Assembly (NCBI GenBank): GCA_027923505.1
Contig: BROI01000016.1
Location: 496,001 to 560,000, forward strand
Direction: 5' to 3'
From: Mayamaea pseudoterrestris
Taxonomy: Eukaryota > Bacillariophyta > Bacillariophyceae > Sellaphorales > Sellaphoraceae
Length of the DNA stretch: 64,000 bases
Shown piece by piece: positions 20,607-32,447 of this stretch (the first letter of the stretch is position 1; each line of letters opens with the position of its first letter). Position numbers and translations under genes: made by a program. The notes below the pieces were generated by a model. It was given only the letters and a program-made list of their open reading frames with translations, searched no databases and was not told the origin of the DNA.

Positions 20607-22679
20607 ATGCTTCAGTACGACAATTCAGCCTTTTACTTTTTCCTGCTGAGCATGCTCAGCTTTTATTTGATTCCATGTACGTTTTCGTATTGTATTTTTG
20701 AAAGAGATGGATGGTGAAAGATGCTGCATGAGAAATATGCGCAGGCGAGATGTTCCATGCAGCGCCAAGGCAATATTGCGACGCGATGGATTGTCATCGT
20801 TTACAATCATTTGCCGCTTTTGTCTTCTCACTCGCTCATTACATGATACAATTTGATTGCAGCATGGTACGGCATTCTATCCAGAGTCTACAGAATTCTT
20901 TCGGCGAGCGACAAGGAGATTGGAGCCGTGACTCGAACGACTGCCGAACAAAAAAAGGCCGAGCAGCTCAAGAAGGAAACCAAGGGTTTGACGCAACTTT
21001 TGACGCGCAGCTTTTTAACCAATCTTGCCGTGACAGTCATTTTGACTCTAGTATTCTTGTGGCTACTATACAAGGTGACTTCGGATGAAGGTCAAGTCAA
21101 CTCGTTTGATCCATTCACCATTTTGGAGATTGACTCCGGCGCCGACTCTAAAATTATCAAAAAGGCCTACCGCCGCCTATCGCTCGTCTACCATCCCGAC
21201 AAGAATCCCGGCGATCGGGCGGCTGCCGCAAAATTCATCATGGTCAAGAAAGCGTACGAGTCACTGACGGATGAAACTGCCAAGGAGAATTGGGAAAAGT
21301 ATGGAAACCCAGACGGCAAGCAGAGTTTGGAGGTGAGCATTGGATTGCCAGCGTTTTTGCTCGATACCAACTACCGCAACTTGGTGTTAGTCGCGTATTT
21401 GATCATCATGGTGGTGGTCATTCCATTGGCAGTATGGACATACTACTCCGACTCGAGTCAGTATGGCGAAAAGGATGTCATGTACGATACCTACTCGTGG
21501 TTTCATCACGCACTTTCGGACAGTTCGCCGGTGAGGTCGCTGCCCGAGTCACTGGCCGGCGCCGCCGAGTTTCGCACGCGCAACAAGCCAACGGATGCGG
21601 GTGAGCGCAAGGAGATTGCCGATTTGATGCAAAAGGATATCAAGGCGAGCATGACCAAGCCGAAATTTAATCATCCTGTGGTTGTCAAGGGAAATTTGTT
21701 ATTGCATGCGCACTTGCTGCGCAAATCAAATTTACTCAGTCCCAAGCTACAAGACGATTTAAAGTACATGCTGCGATGCTCGAATTCATTAATTGAAGCC
21801 ATGATTTCCGTCTGCAAGCATCAAGAGTGGCTCAACACTGCAATTCAATGCATTGAGTTTGGCCAGTGCGTCGCCCAAGCCATGTGGTCCAAGGACAGTC
21901 CACTGCTGCAGCTTCCGCACTTTACACAAGAGGAAGTCAAGCACTGCGAAAATGGCAAGGTCAAGATAACATCCATCAAGCAATACAAGGAGCTGCCGGA
22001 CGACCAAAAGAAGGGAATGAATGACTTTACCGACGCGCAAAAGAGAGATGTTGCGCAGTATCTCAACATTTTCCCCGACATTACTGTTGAAACGAGAGTT
22101 TACACGGACGACGACGAAGATCCAGCCGTGTACGAGGGCGATTTGGTCACGGTGGAGGTGACTCTGACACGCAACAATCTTGCACCCGGCGAAAAGGCGG
22201 GTCTCGTGCACGCTCCATTCTTTCCGTTTCCCAAGAAGGAGTCTTGGTGGGTCATGCTTGGTCAGCTGCATGCTGGCAAGATTGTTTCGATTGAACAATT
22301 GTCCAACCCGAACCAGAAAGTCGTGCACAAGATCAAGTTCCAGGCCCCACCCAAGGGTACATATGTTTTTGATCTGGTTATCAAATCGAACGCCTACGTT
22401 GGATGCGACGCGCAGGTCAAGGTTGACATGGAGACGAAGGACGCATCTACATTACCTGAATACAAGGTGCACGCCGAAGATGCGGAGCTTGATGACGAGC
22501 CCACATTGTTTGAGGAGATGCTGAATGCGAATATCGAGCGCGACAGTGACGACGAGGATTCCGACGATGAGGACGAAGACGCAGACAATGGCCAGGCCAT
22601 GAGTGCAGCAGACAAGAAGAAGGAGCAGTTACGAAAAGCACGACAGGACGATGACGACGATGATTCGGATAGTGACTAA
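20607..22679 (+). CDS. SEC63: SEC63 translocon J-domain protein, copy 1
   Basis: ER membrane component of the Sec62/63 translocon; its lumenal J-domain recruits BiP to drive or gate import through Sec61. 628 residues from exons 20607-20676 and 20863-22679, with a 186-nt intron (GTACGT to TTGCAG). The short first exon supplies MLQYDNSAF and the first membrane span. Spans lie at about residues 9-29, 74-94 and 195-217. The J-domain (about 106-171) sits between spans 2 and 3 and keeps the HPD motif at 134-136 within YHPDKNPG. The Brl/Sec63 domain follows (about 290-560) and the tail is a run of Asp/Glu/Ser, typical for Sec63 and for CK2 sites. The start codon is in a GCCACC-ATG context. The copy at 29971-32043 is identical in all reading frames I compared. 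Confidence 0.95.
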
Positions 22680-23083
22680 TTAGTATGTATGTTTGCGTTT
22701 GCTTCATTCCATTCTTTCGCGCATAGTACTATAGCTTGAAACATTTGATAGAACTATGCAGCATTTACTAAAGCATAGGGTGTATGATGCGTACAAAAAC
22801 GTTCCAGCAGACTATGATCGAGACCATTCTGACTGGAGCAAAGATAATCTCACCAGCACCTATCCATTAGTGATGATTGATGCACTACAGGACGTAGGGC
22901 AGTCGATGCTTGCGCAACTTCTTCAGAATCTATGCAGTGTTGTGCTCGCCGCCGAAAGTCAACAGGCGCATCGCGCAGCTAAGGCGCACAACGCTTCATG
23001 ACGCAAGATTGCCGACAAAATTTGCCAGCAATTACTTTAATCTATTACGAAACGCATTGTCACTACAATGTTTCTCTAATAAT
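22680..23083. other. Convergent spacer between SEC63 and peptidase B (copy 1)
   Basis: 404 bp tail-to-tail spacer, repeated at 32044-32447. An 81-codon frame at 22756-23001 has no recognisable motif and is not called. Confidence 0.5.
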
Positions 23084-26000
23084 TTACAAATCTACAATGC
23101 GTCTTCTCCGCCTCCTTCGCCTTGTACGCATGACGCAAACGTTTCTCCTGCAAGTGTATCCCTGTAAGCACTGCGTCTTGCGCACGCAGCGCCCGCCGGG
23201 AGAAACAGCCTTGACGCAAACTTTGTTCGTATCCGTCGTTCCGTCGCAATTGGTGTTCGAGCCACAGCATTGTTTTATTCTCATGCACGCCGCACCAAGT
23301 GGCTTACATGAGGGAGTGCTGATTCGCGAGCACACGAGACTCAGATTTGTAAAACTTGCGTAAGTATGGATCGAAACAAAAACAGACGAGTCGGATACAA
23401 GCGCTTCCGTCGTACATGCTTCCGTAGACGACGGGCCTCCAGATACGCACGAGTATTTGTCTGCGAGTGGATGCGGAGTCGATCCAATTTGAACATACAG
23501 ATCAGCATCACCATCAGCACCGCCACTAATTGAACACGCGACTTTCTCTCCTGTGATGACCCCATCCAATCGGAATACTTGAAGGGCGGTGTCACCGCCA
23601 GCAATGCCAGAAATTCCTGTTTGGATGATTTTGTTTGTAATGGCAATAGGAGTTGGCTCTTGGCCGCAGATAATGTCCGTGCTGATGGCAGTGGACAGAG
23701 TCGAAAAAGGTTGTGTCGTCACTTGCGCGTACACTCCTGCCGATCCATCGGCCAATGAAGAAGTACACTCCTTGACTCCAGTACAGGCGAGTTCAGGCGC
23801 CATTCCCGCGTTCGGTACACTTCCGTAGTATACCTGGAGCTCGGCAACAATATTTTCGCTGGCTTTCATGACACATGTCGCTTGTTTGCCTTGGTCAATA
23901 ACTGTATCTAAGCTGTACAAATTAATGCGGTCATTTTTTCCGACTGTATCCACCTGGAAAGCAGTGTCGGTGTAATACACCCAGTTGGAAAGTGGATTTA
24001 CTTTGATTGGCTGCAACGAACATGTCAAACTCAAGCCACTAAATGCCTGACCGACAGCGTACACTCCGAAATACAAGTTTGTCGTCGCTTTCTGCGGAGA
24101 ATTGAAGATGCACAGCGCAGAACCACGAACAAACTCGCTCCCTGCAACAGAGCACGGATCATACTCGTTGATGTCGCCGTCGTCTGTCATCAACGAACCA
24201 TATAGAGTTGGTACACCGGTCTGGGTAGTGACTTTGCAGCTCACTGCGGTGAGCGGAGGAATACTGGGTAGAATGAACAAATTCGCATAGCCAGGGCTCG
24301 CCGCCAGCCCAGTCTGCGCCACACCATTCGCCAGTGGCGTCCAAGTCGACGTTTTCGTACAAGTCAACGACAGATTGGTAAAGGCGGTATACGCGTAAAC
24401 AGTGATCCAAACCTTGGTCACATCGCCTTGAAAGGAACCAACCGTGCACGCTTCGGTAGAGTATTGTCCAAGTGACGAGCAGCTGGCGCTGCGATCGTAG
24501 TTTCTAATGCTCTGCATGGTCAAATACAAATCAGCATCTCCATTGTCACCGTTAAGGCTGCACGAGACTGTCGTTCCGTATGGAACGCCGGCAATTCCAT
24601 ACTGGAGCAGCTGTCCCTTGACGGCATTAATGCCGGTGATGGGTGTGTTGGTATACAAGGTCACCAAGCCAACGGCTTGCCAGGCCGCCTCAACGGACTT
24701 TACATGATTTCCAGCATGAAGCATGGTGCACTCCCGAATTTCATAAAACCCAGACAGCGGCGTCAAACAAGCAGTGTTGGCCATGTAAAAGATTTTAGCC
24801 GCTATTATCAAGGACGTGTCAAAGTCTTGATCAATGGGAGGGACCACCACATTCGACTTGCCGCGCGGATGCTTGCCGCCTTGCACCATGAGCGTAAAGG
24901 CAAGGTTCATGATACCCGAGTTCCAATGAACACCACCGGCATCACTTGTACCCTGGTACCTGTCTGGGTACCAGTCAACGCCGGAATCCCCTTGCGTTGG
25001 GTTTGTCATGTAGCGAAAGGCATCTCCTGGAACGCTTGGCGTATATACTTTCTCGCCAATCATCCAAGTGTTGGCAATGTTTGCACCATTCTCGCGGTCC
25101 ACGCAGGCACCCATAATGTCCGAAAAGGCTTCATTCAATGCGCCCGATTCTGCTTGATACACCAAGCCACTTGTCCACTGCGTGACACCATGACTTTGTT
25201 GATGATAGATGATAGTGTGAGCGAGAAAGTATCTCCATGTGCACGTCGTGCGTATCAAAAGACCCCCGCAAGACTCACCTCAACTCGTGGCCCACAACGT
25301 CAATGCCCCGACTCAGTGGCCCCAAAACGTTGCCGTCGCCATCACCATAGGTCATACTCGTCGTATCCCAAAACGCATTATTGTAATTTGTAGAGTAGTG
25401 CACATGCGAAATCAACGTCATGCCATTGTCATCAATCGAGTCGCGACCAAAGTGTTTCTTGTAAAACTCCCACGTGCTAATCGCAAAGTTGTGCGCGTCA
25501 TTCACCACAGGGTCACTGGTGGCAAGTCTCCTGCTGCTGGTGCTCACGACGCGGCAATTGTCGGTGCGGTCCGCGTTGAGGCAATTCTCCGTCCGCAGGC
25601 TCAGCGCGCCGTGCACCTGCGGACGTACGGCGACAATATCTCCCGTCACCACGGAGGCATACAGAAACGTCTTTTGATAGGGACCTTCAATCGGCATGTA
25701 ACCAATCATGCGCTGCCATGCTTTATGGGCATCGCCGTACTGATCAAACACAATCTTGACGTCACACTCCGTCAACCAAACGGCGTCGCTGCCGTAGTTT
25801 GGATCCGTCAGCGTGTCGGCAAACGCATCCTCGCAACTCACTCGCACCTTGGTATCCACGGATCCTTCCATGACAAACTCGCCGTTGACCGCATACACCT
25901 TTCCCCGCTTATCCAAATGCATCACCATGGCAGCATCCACCACGGAAACGTTTTGATACGTTTGCTGAAACCGCACATGCTGGTGTCCCTTGACATCCTT

Positions 26001-26234
26001 GACGAGCTTGTTTTTGCGTTTCGAAACACGAAAATCTTCCCGGCCCGTGGCGCCGAGGCTGGTGCGCAGAATGCTGGCCAAGGTGGAAGTTGCCGCCGGA
26101 AGGGCGCCGTTGGCTGCAACGTTCGTGTCGGACACTTGTCCCAGCGAACCTCGCGTAAAGGTGAAGCCTCCCGTCTTGTCGGATGCGACAATGGTTGCCA
26201 ACAGTAGAATGATGCAAGGAATACGCATCGTCAT
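23084..26234 (-). CDS. Secreted M4 metallopeptidase B, copy 1, with shortened upstream region
   Basis: Paralog of peptidase A. 1021 residues in two exons, 25279-26234 and 23084-25193, with an 85-nt intron (GTGAGT to ACAAAG). A signal peptide (residues about 4-18, IPCIILLLATIVAS) is followed by the propeptide and the M4 domain: HELSH at 316-320 (split by the intron), Glu340 in GALNEAFSD and catalytic His408 in GGVHWNSG. Beta-rich PPC-like domains follow (two with GDADLY) and then a Cys-rich C-terminus ending in a run of arginines. The A-type 11-nt first exon is absent. Because of the tandem junction at 26368/26369 this copy keeps only 134 bp of its own upstream sequence, and the stop of peptidase A copy 2 lies 32 bp before its ATG. 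Expression of this copy may therefore differ from copy 2. Confidence 0.9.
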
Positions 26235-26266
26235 GATTGTCTTTAGTTACTCTGTTTTGTTCAACT

Positions 26267-29200
26267 TTAGTAGCTCGAGGCTCGTGACCGAGTCGCAATA
26301 TGTGAGCTATCGGATGGCAATAGAGATGCAGCAATGTGCCAATCGAATGTCGAGAACCTGGTGCGATGTCCGCAGCAGTCGAGTGCCTTGCGACAAGGCT
26401 GGCGGAATGTCTTACAACCCGATTTGTCCTGACTGCATGTGATGCTCAAGCCCGAATAACTCTCGCTAGCGTAGACGGTGGCATAGACAGTTGTGTCCAT
26501 TGAAATGACTTGGGTCTCGCACACCTCGTTAGACATGCTAGGAGTACTGGCTTCGCAGTCGTTTCGACCTGACAATGGGTGCGCCATACCTCCCTGTCGC
26601 ACGTACAAGTCCGCGTCACCATTAGTGCCTTCAATGTGACATTCCATTTTTGCACCCCGGAGTACGTTTGCCAGTTGATAGACGCGAATGATCGAGTCTG
26701 TGCTATCGACCCCATCCTGATTTGGCAATGCGACTCCATCCGATAAACTGACTGTCGGACGCTTTTTGCCACAAACGACTTCCATGTTTTCTGGTTCGGG
26801 ATCATTAGTGAGATCTCGCACAGCATACACCCTCGCATATACCTCTGTGCTGACCTCAGCCGCATCGGATAAACATTCTGCAAAGTTGGTGTCGTAAGGA
26901 ACACTTGAGGCACAAGCTAGCCTGGAATCGGTCGCGTCTGCCGGTCGTCCAAAGTAGATGCTGAGCCCTGTGTGAAGGTGCTTGCTCCCCTTCACAAAAC
27001 ATGACACTTGTTCGCTCGCCTCAAGAGGGACGTCCAGTGTGTAATAGTATATATACTCCACGCCAATGTCTTGGGTGAAGATGTTAGCTTCAGGTTGCAC
27101 CACCCAGTTCGAGATGGCGGTCACTCGTTGTGGCTCGACCGTGCAAGTCAGAGTCACCCCTTCAAAGCCCGCGCTATAGGCAAAAAATGAGAGCCTCATG
27201 TTCGAATAATCTATCCCGCTTAAGGTCTGCATAGTGAATTCAGCAACTCCTTGATTATATCGACCTTCGTCAATGATATCGTAGTTGTAGTCAAAAGCGG
27301 ACTTGTCGTCAACAAAGCTGACCTCCACAACAGAAGGAATAACATCCGGTGCTTCAATGGAACATTTCACGGAAGCCAGGGCTGGAATGTTGGTATACAA
27401 ACAGGATAGACTGGCATCAATTTTTGCTCGTAATTCTGTCGCAGGTACTCCGTTTTGAATGATATTCCAGGCCGAGTCAACCGATGCGCAAGAAAGCTTC
27501 AAGTTGTTGAAAGACGAGTAAGCCGAAATAATGATTGACGCAGTTGTCATGTGATCAGAAGGACCAACTGCACATGCTTCCACCGAGCCGAAATCTTCCG
27601 TCAGGCAGGAGGGAATAGAATCGGTCGCAAAGTATGGACCATTAATTTCCATATAAAGGTCCGCATCCCCGTTGTCGCCTTCAAGCGTGCAAGAAAGCAA
27701 TTTGCCAGCAAGAAGACCCACGTAAAGAAAACTCAGTGTGTCTCCCTTTTCAGCGGACAATCCAACTATCGGTATACCATCACTGACCACTGCAGGCCTG
27801 CATCCAACTGCGTCCCACGCCGCCTCAACGTTGGTCGCGAATGCGCCAGCATGAAGCAAGGTGCATTCTCGAATTTCGTAGAACCCTGATGCGGGAGTCA
27901 AGCAAGCGGTATTAGCCATGTAAAAAATATTGGCAGCAGCTAGCAGAGAAGTGTCAAAGTTGGGATGAATCGCTGGAACAACAATATCCGTCATCCCGCG
28001 CGGATGCGTGCCGCCTTGCACCATGAGAACGAATGCCAAGCTGACAATGCCAGAGTTCCAGTGCACGCCGCCATTATCATCATCACCTTGATACCTATCC
28101 GGATAGTAATCGGTCTCGCCCTCACCAGTCCTTGTCGGGTCATTCAAATAGCGCAAAGCGTCACCTTTCATGCCAGGTGTCCATACCTCTTCCCCAAGCA
28201 GCCACGTATTTTTGACCGATGCACCTTCTTGACGATCCATGCAGGCGCCCATAATGTCGGATATAGCCTCATTCAAAGCTCCGCTGTCACCATAACCTAT
28301 AAGTCCCGAGGTGTAATCCGTGACGCCGTGGCTGTTCAATGAAACGAATGAAGTGGTAAGGAGCGTTGTCGATATAGCTTTCAACTGACGTAAGCTTACT
28401 CACGTATACTCATGCCCCACGACATCAAGCGCACGGGAGAGTGGATTGAGCAGTTCACCGTCACCATCTCCATACTGTAAGGCGTATCCATCCCATGCCG
28501 CATTGTTATAGTTCCTTCCAACGTGCACCTGCGAAACAATTTCAATACCTTGGTCGTCAAGAGAGTCGCGCCCAAAGTTGCGACGATAGAATTTATATGC
28601 AATTCGTGCATTGTTGTGAGCGTCATTGATAACCTTGTCGCGCGTCTTGATCACTCTGTTGCTCGTGCTGACAACCTTGCATCTGTATGTATTGAAAGAA
28701 TTATTGCAATTTTCCGTGCGGAGCGCCATGGCGCCCATGACCTGCGGGCGAGTGGCGACAATGTCGCCCGTGACGACGGATGCGTAGAGTAGCGTTTTTT
28801 GGTAGAGTCCCTGCGCTGGCTGATATCCAATCATGCGCACCCACGCCTTGTGAGCGTCTCCGTGCCTGCCGTCAATGACAATCTTGGTGTCGCAATCGGT
28901 GAGCCACGTCGCAGCAGTTTGATACTTTGGATTCTCCAGAATGCCATTGAATGCCTGCTCACAGGTCACTTTTTCGTTCATATCGACGCTTCCATCCGTT
29001 ACAAATTCTCCATGAATGGCGTACACTTGGTTGTCCTCATTCAAGTGCATGACAATCGCCGCATCCACAACCTCCAAAGCTTGGTAGGTTTGCTCATACC
29101 GCAGATGTTTGTGATTTTGCTGGTCCGCCACCATTCGATTCTTGTGCTTGCCGGGACGAATGCTTTCGCGCCCCGTCGCTCCAGATCGTTCCTGCAAGAC

Positions 29201-29538
29201 GGTTGTCAACGTTTCTAATGCAGCAGAAAGTAGTTGATTGGCATTCACGGATTCGCCCGAGATGGAGGGATTACTCTCATTTTCTGGTGCTTGAACAGTT
29301 CCAAGACTTCCCTGGAAAAATATGGAGCCGCTCTTTTTGGAAAGCGTCTGGGCCACGGCAACATGGGGCGTGACAAAGGCCAACCAAGCCAGAATGCGGG
29401 GAATATTGGAGGTGCGAAACGTCCCCGCTGTCCTAGTATTTCCAAATATGACGAGCACGATGCTGGTGAGTGTTATCCATTTTGCTTGTCAGACACTTTA
29501 TATCGTTCCACGGCTTGCGTTACTTACCTGGTCCTCAT
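26267..29538 (-). CDS. M4 metallopeptidase A, copy 2, chimeric C-terminus
   Basis: Duplicate of the gene at 16858-20174: exons 29528-29538, 28404-29462 and 26267-28331, 1044 residues. Signal region, propeptide, HEYTH, zinc Glu, catalytic His and the PPC-like domains are all kept, with one changed residue (Gly to Ala in the propeptide, TYQGLEV versus TYQALEV). The duplication breakpoint falls after CCG in the C-terminal module: the last 48 residues of copy 1, with six Cys, are replaced by 33 unrelated residues starting HRTRF, read antisense through the upstream region of peptidase B. The Cys-rich module is therefore destroyed, while the catalytic domain should be intact. The stop at 26267 lies 32 bp before the start of B copy 1 on the same strand. 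Confidence 0.88.
26368..26369. other. Duplication junction
   Basis: The right end of unit 1 (GGTGCGATG) meets the left end of unit 2 (TCCGCAGCAG) with no inserted bases and no microhomology. This novel joint creates the hybrid 3' end of peptidase A copy 2 and removes the normal upstream region of peptidase B copy 1. Confidence 0.95.
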
Positions 29539-29970
29539 GTTGTTTATGTTGTTGATGAACAAGAAAAAGTGTCGGATGGCAGCTCGATTCAATCGTGTCA
29601 AATCTGTGATTTTTTGTGTGGCCGGCTGTTTTCATGATGTAAATAGGAAAGGTTTTGCCAATTCATGATCGGAAATGACTTTTCCGACCCATCATGCGCG
29701 CACCAAGGAAACGTCATCATGTCGTAGCAGTTTTACAAGTTGGTTGCCGTGCTCTCGAAGCCTTGGAAACGCATCATGGCCGCTCCTTTTTCGTCTTCCA
29801 TCCATCGTCACGAAACGTTGAAGCTTGCCGCACACAATTCTTTTGGAAGCAACCTTGACCAATATTGCTATCTTTTGCTCGAGACGCTCCAGTAGAGACG
29901 AGAACTCAATCAACGAGAACCAGGAGGAATCGCTGTCTGTTTTTGAATTAAAATAAAACGCAACGCCACC
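29539..29970. promoter_or_regulatory. Divergent promoter region, peptidase A copy 2 / SEC63 copy 2
   Basis: Identical copy of 20175-20606, 432 bp, between two outward-facing starts. Copy 2 of both genes therefore keeps its native upstream sequence. Confidence 0.5.
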
Positions 29971-32043
29971 ATGCTTCAGTACGACAATTCAGCCTTTTAC
30001 TTTTTCCTGCTGAGCATGCTCAGCTTTTATTTGATTCCATGTACGTTTTCGTATTGTATTTTTGAAAGAGATGGATGGTGAAAGATGCTGCATGAGAAAT
30101 ATGCGCAGGCGAGATGTTCCATGCAGCGCCAAGGCAATATTGCGACGCGATGGATTGTCATCGTTTACAATCATTTGCCGCTTTTGTCTTCTCACTCGCT
30201 CATTACATGATACAATTTGATTGCAGCATGGTACGGCATTCTATCCAGAGTCTACAGAATTCTTTCGGCGAGCGACAAGGAGATTGGAGCCGTGACTCGA
30301 ACGACTGCCGAACAAAAAAAGGCCGAGCAGCTCAAGAAGGAAACCAAGGGTTTGACGCAACTTTTGACGCGCAGCTTTTTAACCAATCTTGCCGTGACAG
30401 TCATTTTGACTCTAGTATTCTTGTGGCTACTATACAAGGTGACTTCGGATGAAGGTCAAGTCAACTCGTTTGATCCATTCACCATTTTGGAGATTGACTC
30501 CGGCGCCGACTCTAAAATTATCAAAAAGGCCTACCGCCGCCTATCGCTCGTCTACCATCCCGACAAGAATCCCGGCGATCGGGCGGCTGCCGCAAAATTC
30601 ATCATGGTCAAGAAAGCGTACGAGTCACTGACGGATGAAACTGCCAAGGAGAATTGGGAAAAGTATGGAAACCCAGACGGCAAGCAGAGTTTGGAGGTGA
30701 GCATTGGATTGCCAGCGTTTTTGCTCGATACCAACTACCGCAACTTGGTGTTAGTCGCGTATTTGATCATCATGGTGGTGGTCATTCCATTGGCAGTATG
30801 GACATACTACTCCGACTCGAGTCAGTATGGCGAAAAGGATGTCATGTACGATACCTACTCGTGGTTTCATCACGCACTTTCGGACAGTTCGCCGGTGAGG
30901 TCGCTGCCCGAGTCACTGGCCGGCGCCGCCGAGTTTCGCACGCGCAACAAGCCAACGGATGCGGGTGAGCGCAAGGAGATTGCCGATTTGATGCAAAAGG
31001 ATATCAAGGCGAGCATGACCAAGCCGAAATTTAATCATCCTGTGGTTGTCAAGGGAAATTTGTTATTGCATGCGCACTTGCTGCGCAAATCAAATTTACT
31101 CAGTCCCAAGCTACAAGACGATTTAAAGTACATGCTGCGATGCTCGAATTCATTAATTGAAGCCATGATTTCCGTCTGCAAGCATCAAGAGTGGCTCAAC
31201 ACTGCAATTCAATGCATTGAGTTTGGCCAGTGCGTCGCCCAAGCCATGTGGTCCAAGGACAGTCCACTGCTGCAGCTTCCGCACTTTACACAAGAGGAAG
31301 TCAAGCACTGCGAAAATGGCAAGGTCAAGATAACATCCATCAAGCAATACAAGGAGCTGCCGGACGACCAAAAGAAGGGAATGAATGACTTTACCGACGC
31401 GCAAAAGAGAGATGTTGCGCAGTATCTCAACATTTTCCCCGACATTACTGTTGAAACGAGAGTTTACACGGACGACGACGAAGATCCAGCCGTGTACGAG
31501 GGCGATTTGGTCACGGTGGAGGTGACTCTGACACGCAACAATCTTGCACCCGGCGAAAAGGCGGGTCTCGTGCACGCTCCATTCTTTCCGTTTCCCAAGA
31601 AGGAGTCTTGGTGGGTCATGCTTGGTCAGCTGCATGCTGGCAAGATTGTTTCGATTGAACAATTGTCCAACCCGAACCAGAAAGTCGTGCACAAGATCAA
31701 GTTCCAGGCCCCACCCAAGGGTACATATGTTTTTGATCTGGTTATCAAATCGAACGCCTACGTTGGATGCGACGCGCAGGTCAAGGTTGACATGGAGACG
31801 AAGGACGCATCTACATTACCTGAATACAAGGTGCACGCCGAAGATGCGGAGCTTGATGACGAGCCCACATTGTTTGAGGAGATGCTGAATGCGAATATCG
31901 AGCGCGACAGTGACGACGAGGATTCCGACGATGAGGACGAAGACGCAGACAATGGCCAGGCCATGAGTGCAGCAGACAAGAAGAAGGAGCAGTTACGAAA
32001 AGCACGACAGGACGATGACGACGATGATTCGGATAGTGACTAA
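29971..32043 (+). CDS. SEC63: SEC63 translocon J-domain protein, copy 2
   Basis: Exact structural copy of the gene at 20607: exons 29971-30040 and 30227-32043, encoding the same 628 residues with three membrane spans, the HPD-bearing J-domain, the Brl domain and the acidic tail. I saw no difference from copy 1 in the reading frames. The promoter, intron and 3' flank are also inside the duplicated unit, so both copies should be expressed alike, doubling the dose of one translocon subunit. Confidence 0.94.
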
Positions 32044-32447
32044 TTAGTATGTATGTTTGCGTTTGCTTCATTCCATTCTTTCGCGCATAGTACTATAGCT
32101 TGAAACATTTGATAGAACTATGCAGCATTTACTAAAGCATAGGGTGTATGATGCGTACAAAAACGTTCCAGCAGACTATGATCGAGACCATTCTGACTGG
32201 AGCAAAGATAATCTCACCAGCACCTATCCATTAGTGATGATTGATGCACTACAGGACGTAGGGCAGTCGATGCTTGCGCAACTTCTTCAGAATCTATGCA
32301 GTGTTGTGCTCGCCGCCGAAAGTCAACAGGCGCATCGCGCAGCTAAGGCGCACAACGCTTCATGACGCAAGATTGCCGACAAAATTTGCCAGCAATTACT
32401 TTAATCTATTACGAAACGCATTGTCACTACAATGTTTCTCTAATAAT
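32044..32447. other. Convergent spacer between SEC63 and peptidase B (copy 2)
   Basis: Copy of 22680-23083; nothing further recognised. Confidence 0.5.

Larger units (their letters stand above)
17005..26368. repeat. Tandem duplication unit 1 (9,364 bp)
   Basis: Direct repeat of the adjacent unit 26369-35732 at a constant offset of 9,364. It covers most of peptidase A copy 1, SEC63 copy 1, peptidase B copy 1 and 134 bp upstream of B. Identity starts at TCCGCAGCAG (the base before differs, A versus G) and ends at GGTGCGATG. The three differences I found between units are at 19699, 19715 and 19732. There is no microhomology at the ends: the bases flanking the unit differ immediately on both sides. 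Confidence 0.97.

Noticed and set aside
22756-23001. 81-codon frame between SEC63 and peptidase B (also at 32120-32365)
   Set aside because: Begins with ATG but has no motif, lies in a 404-bp convergent spacer likely to be 3' UTR, and the duplicate copy gives no evolutionary information because the units are identical.
25900-25990. Gene conversion from peptidase B as source of the three clustered A1/A2 differences
   Set aside because: Only the first of the three variant bases agrees with the B sequence at the aligned position; the other two do not.
25239-26207. 322-codon plus-strand frame, repeated at 34603-35571
   Set aside because: Antisense to the peptidase B first exon; composition (His/Arg-rich, no motifs) is that of a shadow frame.
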